A DNA stretch of 64,000 nt from Accumulibacter sp. Its GTDB lineage: Bacteria; Pseudomonadota; Gammaproteobacteria; Burkholderiales; Rhodocyclaceae. Every line of letters begins with the position of its first letter. Position 1 is the first letter of the stretch. This document shows positions 51,417 to 61,112 of the stretch, piece after piece. The stretch lies in assembly GCA_024235715.1 (NCBI GenBank), contig JACKLW010000005.1:434001-498000 (forward strand), written 5' to 3'. Position numbers and translations under genes: made by a program. The notes beneath the pieces are model-generated. The model was not told the DNA's origin, searched no databases, and saw nothing but the letters and a program-made list of their open reading frames with translations.

Positions 51417-51517
51417 TGATGGGACAATAGGGGCACGCCGCTACCGGGCAGCGGGACGGGAGGACGCGACCGCAATTCCGTTTGCCGACACCGACTGATC
51501 ATGAAGCCACGACTCTC

Positions 51518-52285
51518 GTGAAAATCGCCAGCTGGAACGTCAACTCACTCAAGGTCCGCCTGCCGCAACTGCTCGACTGGCTTGCGGCACAGCAACCCGA
51601 TGTCGTTTGCCTTCAGGAAAGCAAGCTCGACGATCCCTTGTTTCCAAAGCTCGAAATCGAGGCCGCCGGTTACCAGGTCGCTTTCTCCGGGCAGAAGACG
51701 TACAACGGGGTCGCCCTGCTGACCCGCGAGCCGGCGAACGACATTGTCTTTGGCAACCCGTTCTATCCCGATCCGCAGAAGCGTTTGCTGGCGGCGACGG
51801 TACGCGGGATTCGGGTAGTCTGCGCCTACGTGCCTAATGGCCAGGCAGTCGGCAGCGACAAGTACGCCTACAAGCTCGCATGGCTCGACGCACTGTCCGC
51901 GTGGATCGGTACCCAACTCGCCGACAACCCGAGGCTGATTCTGGCCGGTGACTTCAATATCGCCCCGGACGACCGCGACGTGCATGACCCGGCAGCCTGG
52001 GCGGGACAGGTTCTCTGCTCGGAGCCGGAGCGGATGGCTTTGCAGCGCCTGCTGCGCCTCGGCCTGCACGACAGCTTTCGCCTCTTCGAACAGCCGGAAA
52101 AGAGTTTCTCGTGGTGGGACTACCGGATGCTCGGCTTCCAGAAGAACCACGGCCTGCGCATCGACCTCATCCTGCTCTCGGAAACGCTTGCCGGACGCTG
52201 CACCGCAGCCGGGATCAGCCGCGAGTTGCGCAAGCTGGAACGGCCGTCAGATCATGCGCCGGTGACCGCCGAACTGGCCGACTGA
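51518..52285 (+). CDS. xth: Exodeoxyribonuclease III
   Basis: The 255-residue DNA-repair enzyme removes 3' blocks and cuts at abasic sites. Metal and catalytic residues are seen in IASWNVNSLKVR, LQESKLDD, ILAGDFNIAPDDRDVHD and the final RPSDHAPV. The start is GTG at 51518 (VKIASWNVN); an open frame to 51482 is not needed. It is followed five bases after its stop by the regulator gene. Confidence 0.93.
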   Translation: MKIASWNVNSLKVRLPQLLDWLAAQQPDVVCLQESKLDDPLFPKLEIEAAGYQVAFSGQKTYNGVALLTREPANDIVFGNPFYPDPQKRLLAATVRGIRVVCAYVPNGQAVGSDKYAYKLAWLDALSAWIGTQLADNPRLILAGDFNIAPDDRDVHDPAAWAGQVLCSEPERMALQRLLRLGLHDSFRLFEQPEKSFSWWDYRMLGFQKNHGLRIDLILLSETLAGRCTAAGISRELRKLERPSDHAPVTAELAD

Positions 52286-52290
52286 CGGAC

Positions 52291-52962
52291 ATGGCCCCTG
52301 CTCCCCTGCCGCCGTCGCTGCTCGCCCTGTACCCGGCGCTGCGCTCGCTGTCTGCCGAGCAACTGGCCGCACTCGGCCAGAGGATGAGCGTACGCGAGCT
52401 GCCTGCCGGCGCGCAGCTGTTCACCGAACGGCAGGACTGCATGGGGTTTCCGCTGATTCTTGCCGGCACGATCAAGGTCGTGAAGAGTACCGCTGCCGGC
52501 CGCGAGATGCTGCTCTATCGCGTCGAGCCGGGCGGCTCGTGCATCATCAGCTCGAGCTGCCTTCTCGGTCACACGCCCTATTCGGCGCGCGGCATTGCAG
52601 AAACGCCGCTGACGCTGCTGCTGCTGCCGATTGCCGTGTTCGAGAGGCTGCTTGCCGACAGCGCGTCCTTCCGTGACTTCGTTTTCCACCTTTTCGCCGA
52701 ACGCATCGCCGAACTGATGCAGCTGGTCGAAGAAGTCGCCTTTCACCGCCTTGACCAGCGCCTGGCCAAGCTGCTGCTGGCCAGGGGCGAAACCATCCAC
52801 GCCACGCACCAGACACTGGCCGAGGAACTCGGCAGTGTCCGCGAGATCGTCAGTCGCCTGCTCAAGGGCTTTGCCGTACAGGGGCTGGTCAGGCTTGGCC
52901 GCGAGCAGATCGCCGTGATCGACCGCCCCGGACTGCAGCAGCTGGCCGACAGCAGCCGCTGA
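52291..52962 (+). CDS. CRP/FNR-family transcriptional regulator, CRP-type recognition helix
   Basis: The 223-residue protein has a cyclic-nucleotide-type beta barrel (about 15-130), a dimer helix and a winged HTH (about 165-215). The recognition helix GSVREIVSRLLK keeps Arg, Glu and Arg at the three positions where CRP reads TGTGA. The cysteines (C50, then C85 and C92) are not in the spacing of FNR clusters, so the signal is unknown. It directly precedes a CRP-like site and a DUF2892 gene that it probably controls. Confidence 0.88.
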   Translation: MAPAPLPPSLLALYPALRSLSAEQLAALGQRMSVRELPAGAQLFTERQDCMGFPLILAGTIKVVKSTAAGREMLLYRVEPGGSCIISSSCLLGHTPYSARGIAETPLTLLLLPIAVFERLLADSASFRDFVFHLFAERIAELMQLVEEVAFHRLDQRLAKLLLARGETIHATHQTLAEELGSVREIVSRLLKGFAVQGLVRLGREQIAVIDRPGLQQLADSSR

Positions 52963-52978
52963 GCGGGCCTGCACGCTG

Positions 52979-53021
52979 TGTGACCGCGGTTACATACGGC
53001 GCTCGGGCAGCCGCGTAATCT
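52979..53021 (+). promoter_or_regulatory. CRP-type operator and -10 before the DUF2892 gene
   Basis: TGTGA-CCGCGG-TTACA (52979-52994) is a near-palindromic CRP-type site. A TAATCT -10 hexamer is at 53016-53021. With a start about seven bases later (53028) the operator centre is at -41.5, the class II activator position. Confidence 0.6.
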
Positions 53022-53056
53022 GGCCCCGTCAACCACAAACACTCACGGAGCCAATC

Positions 53057-53254
53057 ATGAAAACCAACGTCGGTGGAATCGACAAGATCCTGCGTATCGT
53101 CGTCGGCATCGTGCTCATCGCGATGGCCGCCCTGGGAGTCGTCGGCGCCTGGGCCTGGATCGGCGTGGTGCCGCTGCTGACCGGCCTGTTCGGCGTCTGC
53201 CCTGCCTACTCGCTGCTCGGCACCAGCACCTGCGCGGTCAAGAAGACCGGCTGA
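53057..53254 (+). CDS. DUF2892 small membrane protein
   Basis: The 65-residue protein starts MKTNVGGIDKILRIVVG, with two helices (about 12-30 and 35-50), and ends with a CPAYSLLGTSTCAVKK segment. The two cysteines (GVCP and STCA) are typical of the YgaP-type DUF2892 family. Members are often controlled by CRP/FNR or ArsR regulators and linked to sulfur or redox stress. The gene follows the predicted CRP-type promoter and ends at a bidirectional hairpin. Confidence 0.85.
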   Translation: MKTNVGGIDKILRIVVGIVLIAMAALGVVGAWAWIGVVPLLTGLFGVCPAYSLLGTSTCAVKKTG

Positions 53255-53279
53255 AGGCACCCACCCGACTGCCCGCACA

Positions 53280-53308
53280 GACGGCTTGCCCGACGCGGGC
53301 ACGCCGTC
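53280..53308. terminator. Bidirectional terminator between the DUF2892 gene and rsmA
   Basis: GACGGC-TT-GCCCG-ACG-CGGGC-AC-GCCGTC forms an interrupted 11-pair stem. It lies between two genes that face each other. Confidence 0.7.
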
Positions 53309-53309
53309 T

Positions 53310-54089
53310 TCATTCCAGGCTGTTGCTCAAACGCACGTAAGTGTCGACCGACAACTCCTCGGCTCGCGCCGTGGGTGCAACGCCGAGGGCTGCCAGCCGT
53401 TCCTCGTCCAGCAGCCCCCTGAGACTGTTGCGCAGCATCTTGCGGCGCTGCTTGAAAGCGGCCGAAACCAGCGCCGAGAAGCGCACTTCGTCCTCGACGT
53501 TCAGTTCTTCGAGTGGCCGCGGGATCAGGCGGACCAGCGCCGAGTGCACCTTGGGCGCCGGACTGAAGGCCTCTGGCGGCACTTCGAGCAGACGGTCGAT
53601 GATGAAGCGGTACTGCAGCATCACCGACAGCCGGCCGACGTCGCCCTTGCCCGGCGTGGCGACCATCCGCTCGACGACTTCCCGCTGCAGCATGAAGTGC
53701 ATGTCGCGCACGCAGCTGCCGAAGTCGGCAAGATGAAAAAGCAGCGGCGTCGAGATGTTGTATGGAAGATTGCCGACGATCCGCAGGCTGCCGCCGGCAG
53801 TGCTGGCCAGCTGACCGAAATCGAAAGCCAGCGCATCCCCCTCGTGCACCGTCAGGTGCGCCGGCGAGTGGCTTCTTGCCAGCCTGGCAACGATGTCGCG
53901 GTCGATCTCGACCACGTGCAGGTGGTCAAGCCGTCGCAACAGCGGATCGGTCAGTGCCGCCAGCCCCGGGCCGATTTCGACCACCGTCTCGCCACGCTGC
54001 ACGGCCAGCTGTTCGATGATGTCGGCAATGACCTGCTGATCGACCAGGAAGTTCTGGCCAAAGCGCTTGCGCGCTACGTGCCCCTTCAT
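53310..54089 (-). CDS. rsmA: 16S rRNA dimethyladenosine transferase
   Basis: RsmA (KsgA) dimethylates two adjacent adenines near the 3' end of 16S rRNA. The 259-residue protein has [15 protein letters not shown], the AdoMet site [14 protein letters not shown] and the catalytic NLPYNIS. It ends the lptD-surA-pdxA-rsmA run and its start overlaps the pdxA stop. Confidence 0.95.
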   Translation of the reverse strand: MKGHVARKRFGQNFLVDQQVIADIIEQLAVQRGETVVEIGPGLAALTDPLLRRLDHLHVVEIDRDIVARLARSHSPAHLTVHEGDALAFDFGQLASTAGGSLRIVGNLPYNISTPLLFHLADFGSCVRDMHFMLQREVVERMVATPGKGDVGRLSVMLQYRFIIDRLLEVPPEAFSPAPKVHSALVRLIPRPLEELNVEDEVRFSALVSAAFKQRRKMLRNSLRGLLDEERLAALGVAPTARAEELSVDTYVRLSNSLE

Positions 54090-55129
54090 CCGCTCATTTG
54101 CTGCTCAAGCGCTTGCTGGCCGCTCTTGCGGCCCGCTCGGGCCACCATCTCGATCGCCTGCTCGACGGCGATCCGCAGACTGCCGGGATCGGCACGCCCG
54201 CTGCCCGCCAGTTCGAGCGCCGTGCCATGATCAACGGAGGTGCGGATGATCGGCAGGCCCAGGGTGACGTTGATGCCGTGGCCAAAGCTGGCGTATTTGA
54301 GCGCGGTCAGGCCCTGGTCGTGGTACATGGCGAGAACGCAGTCGCCGCGCTCGAGAACCGGCGGCGAAAACATGGTGTCGGCCGGGAGCGGTCCGAGCAG
54401 ATTCATGCCTTCGGCACGCAAGCGCCCGAGAACCGGCGTGATCACCTCGATCTCCTCATTGCCGAGGTAACCGCCCTCGCCAGCGTGCGGATTGAGACCG
54501 GCAACCAGAATGCGCGGATGAGCGATCCCGTACTTCGTCGCCATTTCACGATGCAGGATGCGCAGACTCTCTTCAACGGCGCTGCAGGTGACTGCCGCCG
54601 GAACGTCGCGCAGCGGCAGATGCGTCGTCACCAACGCCACCCGCAGGCCGCCCCCGGCGAGCATCATCACCACGCGCGGCGTCTGCGTGCGCTGGGCGAG
54701 GTACTCGGTATGCCCGCTGAACGGAATTCCGGCGTCGTTGATCACTCCCTTGTGCACCGGCGCGGTGACCATCGCCGCAAACTCGGCACGCTGGCAGCCG
54801 GCCAGTGCGCGGTCAAGCAGCGCCAGAACGTAGTGGGAATTGACCGGATCGAGACGACCCGGAACCGCCGCCGCGGCTAGCGGCAGATGCAGTACGTCGA
54901 GCGTACCGGGCTGCGCCGGCAGTGCCGGCTGCCAGTCACGCAGCGTACCGGGCCAGCGCAGGGCCGCCGCCCGCTCGGCGAGTAGCGAGCGGTCGGCCAG
55001 GACGACGATTCGTGCCGGAAAGTTCGCTGCGCGTGCGTCGTCGACCAGGCGCAAACAGATTTCCGGGCCGACGCCGGCCGGTTCGCCGCTGGTGACGGCA
55101 ATCACCGACGAGGACAGCGGGCTGCTCAA
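54086..55129 (-). CDS. pdxA: 4-hydroxythreonine-4-phosphate dehydrogenase
   Basis: PdxA oxidises 4-hydroxythreonine phosphate in vitamin B6 synthesis. The 347-residue enzyme has [15 protein letters not shown] at the start, [13 protein letters not shown], the metal-ligand His in [20 protein letters not shown], and [12 protein letters not shown]. It overlaps both surA and rsmA by four bases. Confidence 0.95.
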   Translation of the reverse strand: MSSPLSSSVIAVTSGEPAGVGPEICLRLVDDARAANFPARIVVLADRSLLAERAAALRWPGTLRDWQPALPAQPGTLDVLHLPLAAAAVPGRLDPVNSHYVLALLDRALAGCQRAEFAAMVTAPVHKGVINDAGIPFSGHTEYLAQRTQTPRVVMMLAGGGLRVALVTTHLPLRDVPAAVTCSAVEESLRILHREMATKYGIAHPRILVAGLNPHAGEGGYLGNEEIEVITPVLGRLRAEGMNLLGPLPADTMFSPPVLERGDCVLAMYHDQGLTALKYASFGHGINVTLGLPIIRTSVDHGTALELAGSGRADPGSLRIAVEQAIEMVARAGRKSGQQALEQQMSG

Positions 55130-56436
55130 CGCTCCTCCAGCCGCAGTTCCACGTAGGCGCGGTCGCGGGTTTGCCGCAGCCAGTCCTGATAGGCCTCGTC
55201 GCGTTTGCGCTCGCGCAGTACCTGGCGCGCCGCAGCACGTTGGCGATCACTGGACACGTCCTGAACGCGGCGTTCGAGCACCTCGATCAGATGAAAACCG
55301 AACGGCGACTGGACCGGTTGGCTGAGTTCGCCAGGGGCCAGACGATTCATTGCCCGCTCGAATTCGGGCACTGTGTCACCGGCATAGATCCAGCCAAGAT
55401 CGCCGCCTTTGGCCGCCGAGCCATCCTGCGAGAAGAGCCGCGCCAGGTCGGCAAATTTCTCGCCGTTCTTGATCCGTTCCTGCAGTGTCTCCAGCGTGTG
55501 CCTGGCCTCGGACTCCGATACCACTTCGTTGACCTTGATCAGGATATGGCGGGCGTGCGTCTGCTGAACCGCCGGCAGCGCGCCACCTCCCCGCTTGCCG
55601 AGCAGCTTGATCAGATGGAAGCCATTCGAGCTGCGCAGGACCGGCGACACCTGGCCAACCTGGAGCTTGACCGCCACTTCGGCAAACATCGTCGGCAGGC
55701 GATCGAGCGAACGCCAGCCGAGATCGCCTCCACGCAGGGCGTCCGGGGCATCCGAATAGGCGGCGGCCAGCTGGGCAAAATTCTCGCCTTTCTGCAGCCG
55801 CTCGACGACCTGGTCCGTTTTGGCGCGAAGCTCTTGAATCTGCTCGGGGCTCGCCGACTCTGGTGCGCGCAGCAGAATGTGCGCCATCTGATACTCCTCG
55901 CCGGCGCCACCCTGACCGGAGGCACCCGCCAGGTAGTTGTCGATTTCGCCTTCGGAGATGAAGATCCGGCTGTCCACCTCCCGCTCACGCAGCCGGGCAA
56001 TGGTTATCTCGGCACGAATTTCCTCGCGAAAATTGGCAAACGCGATGCCGTCTTTTTCCAGGGCTGCCTTGAACTGCGCGACCGACAGCTTGTTGTTGGC
56101 GGCGATGCGCTGAATGGCCTGGTCGAGTTGCGCATCATCGACGCGCAAGCCGATCTCCCGGGCAAACTGCAACTGTACCTTGTCGGTTACCAGACGCTCG
56201 AGCATCTGCTTTTCGAGCACGTCGCGCGGTGGCAGAGCCGTCCCCTGGCGCTGCAGCTGACCAAGTGCGGAGTCGAGACGTGAGCGCAACTCGTGGAGCG
56301 TTATCACTTCGTCGTTGACCACGGCAACGATACGGTCGGCAGGGATCGGCTCGCGTGGTGAGCGGTCAGTGGTTTGTGCCGCCGCCAGACCAACCAGGCA
56401 GGCAGAAAACAACAGGACACGAAGTAGAAGGATCAT
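55126..56436 (-). CDS. surA: Periplasmic chaperone and peptidyl-prolyl isomerase SurA
   Basis: SurA escorts outer-membrane proteins such as LptD. The 436-residue protein has a signal peptide ending LAAAQ, a chaperone domain (VVNDEVITLHELRSRLD), and two parvulin domains (about 170-275 and 285-385). These show YQMAHILLRAPES with GGDLGWRSLDRLP, and HARHILIKVNEV with GGDLGWIYAGDTVPEF. It lies eight bases after lptD. Confidence 0.95.
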   Translation of the reverse strand: MILLLRVLLFSACLVGLAAAQTTDRSPREPIPADRIVAVVNDEVITLHELRSRLDSALGQLQRQGTALPPRDVLEKQMLERLVTDKVQLQFAREIGLRVDDAQLDQAIQRIAANNKLSVAQFKAALEKDGIAFANFREEIRAEITIARLREREVDSRIFISEGEIDNYLAGASGQGGAGEEYQMAHILLRAPESASPEQIQELRAKTDQVVERLQKGENFAQLAAAYSDAPDALRGGDLGWRSLDRLPTMFAEVAVKLQVGQVSPVLRSSNGFHLIKLLGKRGGGALPAVQQTHARHILIKVNEVVSESEARHTLETLQERIKNGEKFADLARLFSQDGSAAKGGDLGWIYAGDTVPEFERAMNRLAPGELSQPVQSPFGFHLIEVLERRVQDVSSDRQRAAARQVLRERKRDEAYQDWLRQTRDRAYVELRLEER

Positions 56437-56444
56437 GGTCAGGT

Positions 56445-59273
56445 CTACTGTTCGGCCAGTGCCGAATCTTCCATCGGCTGATTCGCCACGCCATAGCCGG
56501 GAATCCTGCGCCGCAAGAGGTTCAATGGACTCGATCCCAGACGCGAGAAGTCGCTCAGTTCAAGCTGAACAAATGCTCTCGTCGTCGAGTCCGCTTCCGT
56601 CGTCTGCACCCGGTGGCCAACGACGCGCAGCACCCAGCAACCCGCGTTGTACTGCAGGCCACCGATGATCTCGATCGGCACGTTTTGCAGAAACGAGTAG
56701 TTGTAGCGCCCGACGGCCTGCCAGCGGGCGCTGATCGGCCACACGCCCGAGACGTCGATCTGCTCGATCGGCGTCGCCGCCTGCGTATTGTAGCTGTACG
56801 AGGCATTGAGCAACTTGCCGGCCTCGGGGAAATAGCGCGCGCCGAACGAATAGCGCTGAAACTGCTGGTCGTCCACCGTGTACTGCACTGCCGCATCGGC
56901 GTAGACGCGGGGCAGAACCTGACCGGTGAACCCGGCCAGGAGGTCAGACTTGTCCCACTTTCGGGTGGTCGTGCCAGGCAACGTCACCTTGTCCTCGGTG
57001 AAATACAGGCGCTGGCCGATCATGCCGCGCATGATTTCATTCCCGGAGACCGGGTCGATCAGGCGGGAGGAAAGGGCCGCGGTCAGCTGATTGGCGTTGT
57101 TGATACGGTCCCAACCGGAGAACTGGTTATCGGCAAAAATCTGTGCGAAATTGAAGTCGGCCAGCGCGGTGTCAAATACCGGAATGTCGTTCTGGTTGTC
57201 GTACGGAATATTGAGGTAGTACAGGCGCGGTTCCAGGGTCTGCGTATAGTCGCGACCGAACCACCGACTGGGTCTCTCGAAAGTCATCCCCGAATCGACA
57301 CTGAAGATCGGCAGGGTGCGATTGATCGACGTTGGGAGAACGTTCGCCGACCCCGGATACGACAGCGCATAATGGGTCACATTCACCCCCACCCTCGGCG
57401 TGACATACCATCCCGGCGTGACGTAGGGCAGCGAGATCTGCGGTTGCACGACGGTCCGCTGCCCGTCGACCTTGGTCTTGCCCGGATGGACGAAATCAGT
57501 GTATTGCCCGAAGAAGGAACTGTCGGTCGAGTACAGATCCGGCTGCCGCGCGTTCACGGTGATCTGCGGCAACAGCTGATACGGCTCGGCAACCGGATTC
57601 TGCGGGTCCGGCTGCAGGGTCTGGAACGTCTGCACATTGGCCGTCGCGTTCCACCAGCCGCCGCCACTATAGGTCAGCAGGCCCTGCTGCAGAAGCTGGG
57701 TTTCCGAGGTCTTGGTGATCTCGCTCGACAGATCGGTGTAGTAGTCGCTGTCCGAGACGCGGTTGTAATTGACCACACCGGAAAAGCCGTTGCCGGTGAC
57801 CTGATTATGCGCCAGGGACACGCCCCAGCGATCCATGTGTGCCACCCGGTCGTTCGGAAGATATTCAGCGCGCACATCGCCGACATAGGTGCCACCATAG
57901 GCACTGTTCAGGTAGCGGAAGTCGGTGCCGAGCTGCAAACCCCGTTTGGTGAGAATGCGCGGTTCCAAGGTGGCGTCCATGTTCGGCGCAATGTTCCAGT
58001 AGTAGGGCAGCGTGAACTCGATTCCGCTGTCGCTGCTGGTGCCATAGGTTGGCGTCAGGAAGCCCGACTTGCGCTGATTGTTGAGCGAGAATGACATCCA
58101 TGGCGAGTACAGGATGGGTACCCCGAGGAATTGCACGGTGGCGTCGCTGCCGGTTCCCACTTCCTTGTCGTAGTCGAGATGCAGGTCGGCGACCTTGAGA
58201 TACCAGTCGTCGTTGCCCGGCTCGCAGGTCGTGTAGGTCGCCGAGGTCATCTGGATCTGATTCTCGCCTTCGAAGTCGATGCGTTCCGCCGAACCACGCC
58301 CCTGCGTCGCCCCGCCATTCACGTCGTCGCGATACTTGTACTGGGTCTGCCCGGGCATCAGGGCCAAGGCGCGTGGTGCCGCGAAACCGCTTGAAAATTC
58401 ACTGTCCGCCGTCACGCCGGCTTTCGGCCGCGGCGCAGTGCGCGGGGGACGCTTGACGAAATACTCGGCCTGGTCGAAGAAGCCGAACTGGTCCTCAAGC
58501 CGCATCCGCATCTTGAGACCCGAAATGACGTCGTCTCGCTGCTGCAGACGCACGCTGCCAACCGCCTCGACCTCGTCGTCCACCGGCCAGTAGGTGAGGC
58601 GGTCGGCAGTCAGAACCTTGTCGTCCTGGCGCAACTCGGCACCCTCTTCGGCGAGCACCTCGCGATCCACGACGCCGGAGATCCGCCCGGCGGTGAGCAC
58701 GGCCGCCTGTGAGCCGCCGCCCCCCGGCGTTGGCTCCGGCAGCGCGCCTTGCGGCGACGAGAACGAAGGTTCGGCGGCAGCTGCGGCTGGCGTGGCAGCC
58801 GCAGCGGCACGCACGGTAACTTCGGACTCAGGCGCAGGTGTCGGTAGCACGTCCTGTCCCTGCGGGCTCGCTTCCGGCTGCGCCGGTGCGGGCTCCGCAA
58901 GGCGCCGAGCAGGCGGGCTTGGCGGCGGTGGCGGCTGCACCCGAGCCGGCTCAGCCGCCGGTTGGCTCACCTCGGCCGCGGCACCTGCCCCCCGTGTCTG
59001 GACAGCCTGGGTATCGATCGCTCGCGTATCGACCACCGCTGGCGCCACCGGCGAAGCCTCGGCAGGCGGAACAGCGTCGACCGACGCAGCCGCCGGCGAC
59101 TGCCGGACTGCCGCCGCCGGTGGTGCTGCGGGCAGGCCAAGCAGCGCCGGATCGACGCGCAGCGGCGGCGCGGTCTGCGCCTGCGCCGCGCCGGGCAGAC
59201 TAGCGGCCAGGGTACTGGCGACACCGCAGCAGAAGATCAGGGTCAGCGGCTTGCGCCGAGGAGAAAAGGTCAT
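56445..59273 (-). CDS. lptD: LPS-assembly outer-membrane protein LptD
   Basis: LptD forms the outer-membrane pore that inserts lipopolysaccharide with LptE. The 942-residue precursor has a signal peptide ending GAAQAQ and a long Pro/Ala-rich stretch (about 30-190) not found in most homologues. The OstA/LptA-like jellyroll follows (ADRLTYWPVDDEVEAVGSVRL), then the barrel (FSLNNQRKSGFLTPTYGTSSDSG). Only two mature cysteines are seen, in TTCEPGND and NAGCWVLR, instead of the four of E. coli. It faces amgK across a 115-base gap. Confidence 0.93.
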   Translation of the reverse strand: MTFSPRRKPLTLIFCCGVASTLAASLPGAAQAQTAPPLRVDPALLGLPAAPPAAAVRQSPAAASVDAVPPAEASPVAPAVVDTRAIDTQAVQTRGAGAAAEVSQPAAEPARVQPPPPPSPPARRLAEPAPAQPEASPQGQDVLPTPAPESEVTVRAAAAATPAAAAAEPSFSSPQGALPEPTPGGGGSQAAVLTAGRISGVVDREVLAEEGAELRQDDKVLTADRLTYWPVDDEVEAVGSVRLQQRDDVISGLKMRMRLEDQFGFFDQAEYFVKRPPRTAPRPKAGVTADSEFSSGFAAPRALALMPGQTQYKYRDDVNGGATQGRGSAERIDFEGENQIQMTSATYTTCEPGNDDWYLKVADLHLDYDKEVGTGSDATVQFLGVPILYSPWMSFSLNNQRKSGFLTPTYGTSSDSGIEFTLPYYWNIAPNMDATLEPRILTKRGLQLGTDFRYLNSAYGGTYVGDVRAEYLPNDRVAHMDRWGVSLAHNQVTGNGFSGVVNYNRVSDSDYYTDLSSEITKTSETQLLQQGLLTYSGGGWWNATANVQTFQTLQPDPQNPVAEPYQLLPQITVNARQPDLYSTDSSFFGQYTDFVHPGKTKVDGQRTVVQPQISLPYVTPGWYVTPRVGVNVTHYALSYPGSANVLPTSINRTLPIFSVDSGMTFERPSRWFGRDYTQTLEPRLYYLNIPYDNQNDIPVFDTALADFNFAQIFADNQFSGWDRINNANQLTAALSSRLIDPVSGNEIMRGMIGQRLYFTEDKVTLPGTTTRKWDKSDLLAGFTGQVLPRVYADAAVQYTVDDQQFQRYSFGARYFPEAGKLLNASYSYNTQAATPIEQIDVSGVWPISARWQAVGRYNYSFLQNVPIEIIGGLQYNAGCWVLRVVGHRVQTTEADSTTRAFVQLELSDFSRLGSSPLNLLRRRIPGYGVANQPMEDSALAEQ

Positions 59274-59388
59274 TCCGGAGTAGTCAGCCCAGGGTGCGAC
59301 AGGTTGTTGTCTCCGGCGGCGCTTCGAGCGGCAACCGGATGGTAGAATCGATCGGACATTTTAGCATCATCGTTCAAGGAGGAGCGGC

Positions 59389-60420
59389 ATGCCGCGTACC
59401 ACCCTGCTGCGCAACTGGGTCCGACAGCTCTTCGAGGCGGAGTTCCCCGGCTGGGATGCGCCGATCGAAGCAGCTTCGGCCGATGCCAGCTTCCGGCGCT
59501 ACTTTCGCGTCGGACTGCCTGATCGAACGACGCGCATCGTCATGGATGCGCCGCCGGAAAACGAGGACTGCCGTCCGTTCATCGAGGTCGCCGCCATCTT
59601 TCGGGAGGCCGGGGTGCACCTGCCCGAGATACTCGCCGAAGATCTTGAACAAGGATTCCTGCTGCTCTCGGACCTCGGTAGCACGACCTACCTGGATGCG
59701 CTGCAGGACGCCGGCAGCGCGCGGCGCCTGTACGGCGACGCCAACCAGGCGCTGCTCGCCATCCAGCTCGCCAGCCGGCCCGGCGCGCTTCCCGACTATG
59801 ACCGCGAACTGCTCAGCCGCGAGCTGGCATTGTTTCCCGACTGGTACCTCGGCCGGCACCTCGGCGTGACCCTGGACGATCGCCAGAACAGCACCCTGCA
59901 CACGGCTTTCGAAGCCATCCTGGCCAACAACCTGCAGCAGCCGCAGGTCTTCGTCCATCGCGACTTCCACTCGCGCAATCTGATGCTCTTCGACGGCCCC
60001 TCGTCCGCTTTCCCGGCCAATCCGGGCATTCTCGATTTCCAGGATGCAGTGTGCGGTCCGCTGACCTACGACGTGGTTTCGCTCTATCGCGACGCCTACA
60101 TCGCCTGGCCGGAACAGCAGGAGCTGGACTTCGTGATCCGCTACTGGGAAGCCGCCCGCCGGGCCGGCCTGCCGGTGCAGGCGGATTTCCACGACTTCTA
60201 CCGTGACTACGAATGGATGGGCGCGCAGCGCCAGCTCAAGGTGCTCGGCATTTTTGCGCGCCTGTGCCATCGCGATGGCAAGAGGAATTACCTCGACGAC
60301 ATGCCACGCGTGCTGGCCTATCTGCGCCGCACCTGCGAGCGCTACAGGGAACTGCGACCGCTCGCACGCCTGCTGGACGTCGTCGAGAACCGCCAGGTCG
60401 ATGTCGGCTACACCTTCTGA
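59389..60420 (+). CDS. amgK: Anomeric N-acetylmuramate/N-acetylglucosamine kinase
   Basis: AmgK phosphorylates recycled peptidoglycan sugars at the anomeric carbon. The 343-residue aminoglycoside-phosphotransferase-fold protein has SADASFRRYFRV, the catalytic loop VFVHRDFHSRNLM and the metal motif GILDFQDAVCGPLTYD. The stop overlaps the start of murU. A TAGAAT -10-like hexamer at 59343-59348 precedes it. Confidence 0.9.
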   Translation: MPRTTLLRNWVRQLFEAEFPGWDAPIEAASADASFRRYFRVGLPDRTTRIVMDAPPENEDCRPFIEVAAIFREAGVHLPEILAEDLEQGFLLLSDLGSTTYLDALQDAGSARRLYGDANQALLAIQLASRPGALPDYDRELLSRELALFPDWYLGRHLGVTLDDRQNSTLHTAFEAILANNLQQPQVFVHRDFHSRNLMLFDGPSSAFPANPGILDFQDAVCGPLTYDVVSLYRDAYIAWPEQQELDFVIRYWEAARRAGLPVQADFHDFYRDYEWMGAQRQLKVLGIFARLCHRDGKRNYLDDMPRVLAYLRRTCERYRELRPLARLLDVVENRQVDVGYTF

Positions 60421-61112
60421 TGAAGGCGATGATCCTTGCCGCCGGTCGCGGGGAACGCCTGCGACCGCTTACCGACACCACCCCGAAGCCACTGCTCGTC
60501 GCTGGCGGCAAGGCGTTGATCGTCTGGCACCTGCAGCGCCTGGCCAGCGCCGGCTGGCGGGAGGTGGTGATCAACCACGCGCATCTCGGCGACCGGATCG
60601 AGGCAGCGCTTGGCGATGGTGGCGACTTCGGCCTGCGTATTTCCTACTCGCCGGAACCGGCGCCAGCGTTGGAAACCGCAGGTGGTATCGCCAATGCGCT
60701 TTCGCTGCTCGGCGACCAGCCTTTTCTGGTCGTCAACGGCGACATCTGGTGCGACTGGGACTTTGCGCGCGCGCTGCGCATCGCCAGCAAACTCGCCGCT
60801 GGCGGCGCCCACCTGCTGCTGGTCGGCAACCCGGCGCACCATCCCGGCGGCGACTTCCACCTCGACGGCGAAATCGTGCGTAGCGCCAACGGGGACGGAA
60901 ACGGGGCACTGACCTACGCCGGCATCGGCGTCTTCCGGCCCGAGTTCTTTGCCGCTGTTGCCACCGGTGACAGGATGAAGCTGCGACCCCTGCTCGATGC
61001 CGGCATCGCGCGAGGAGTCATCAGCGGCGAGCGGCATGATGGCCGCTGGGTCGACGTCGGCACCCGCGAACGGCTCGTCGAACTCGACCGGCAGCTGACC
61101 CAGACCCGATGA
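60420..61112 (+). CDS. murU: N-acetylmuramate-1-phosphate uridylyltransferase
   Basis: MurU makes UDP-MurNAc from MurNAc-1-phosphate, bypassing the fosfomycin-sensitive route. The 230-residue nucleotidyltransferase starts MKAMILAAGRGERLRPLTD; TPKPLLVAGG, LETAGGIANAL and VVNGDIWCDWD are the substrate and metal motifs. It overlaps both amgK and pepP (ATGA), giving a tight operon. Confidence 0.9.
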   Translation: MKAMILAAGRGERLRPLTDTTPKPLLVAGGKALIVWHLQRLASAGWREVVINHAHLGDRIEAALGDGGDFGLRISYSPEPAPALETAGGIANALSLLGDQPFLVVNGDIWCDWDFARALRIASKLAAGGAHLLLVGNPAHHPGGDFHLDGEIVRSANGDGNGALTYAGIGVFRPEFFAAVATGDRMKLRPLLDAGIARGVISGERHDGRWVDVGTRERLVELDRQLTQTR

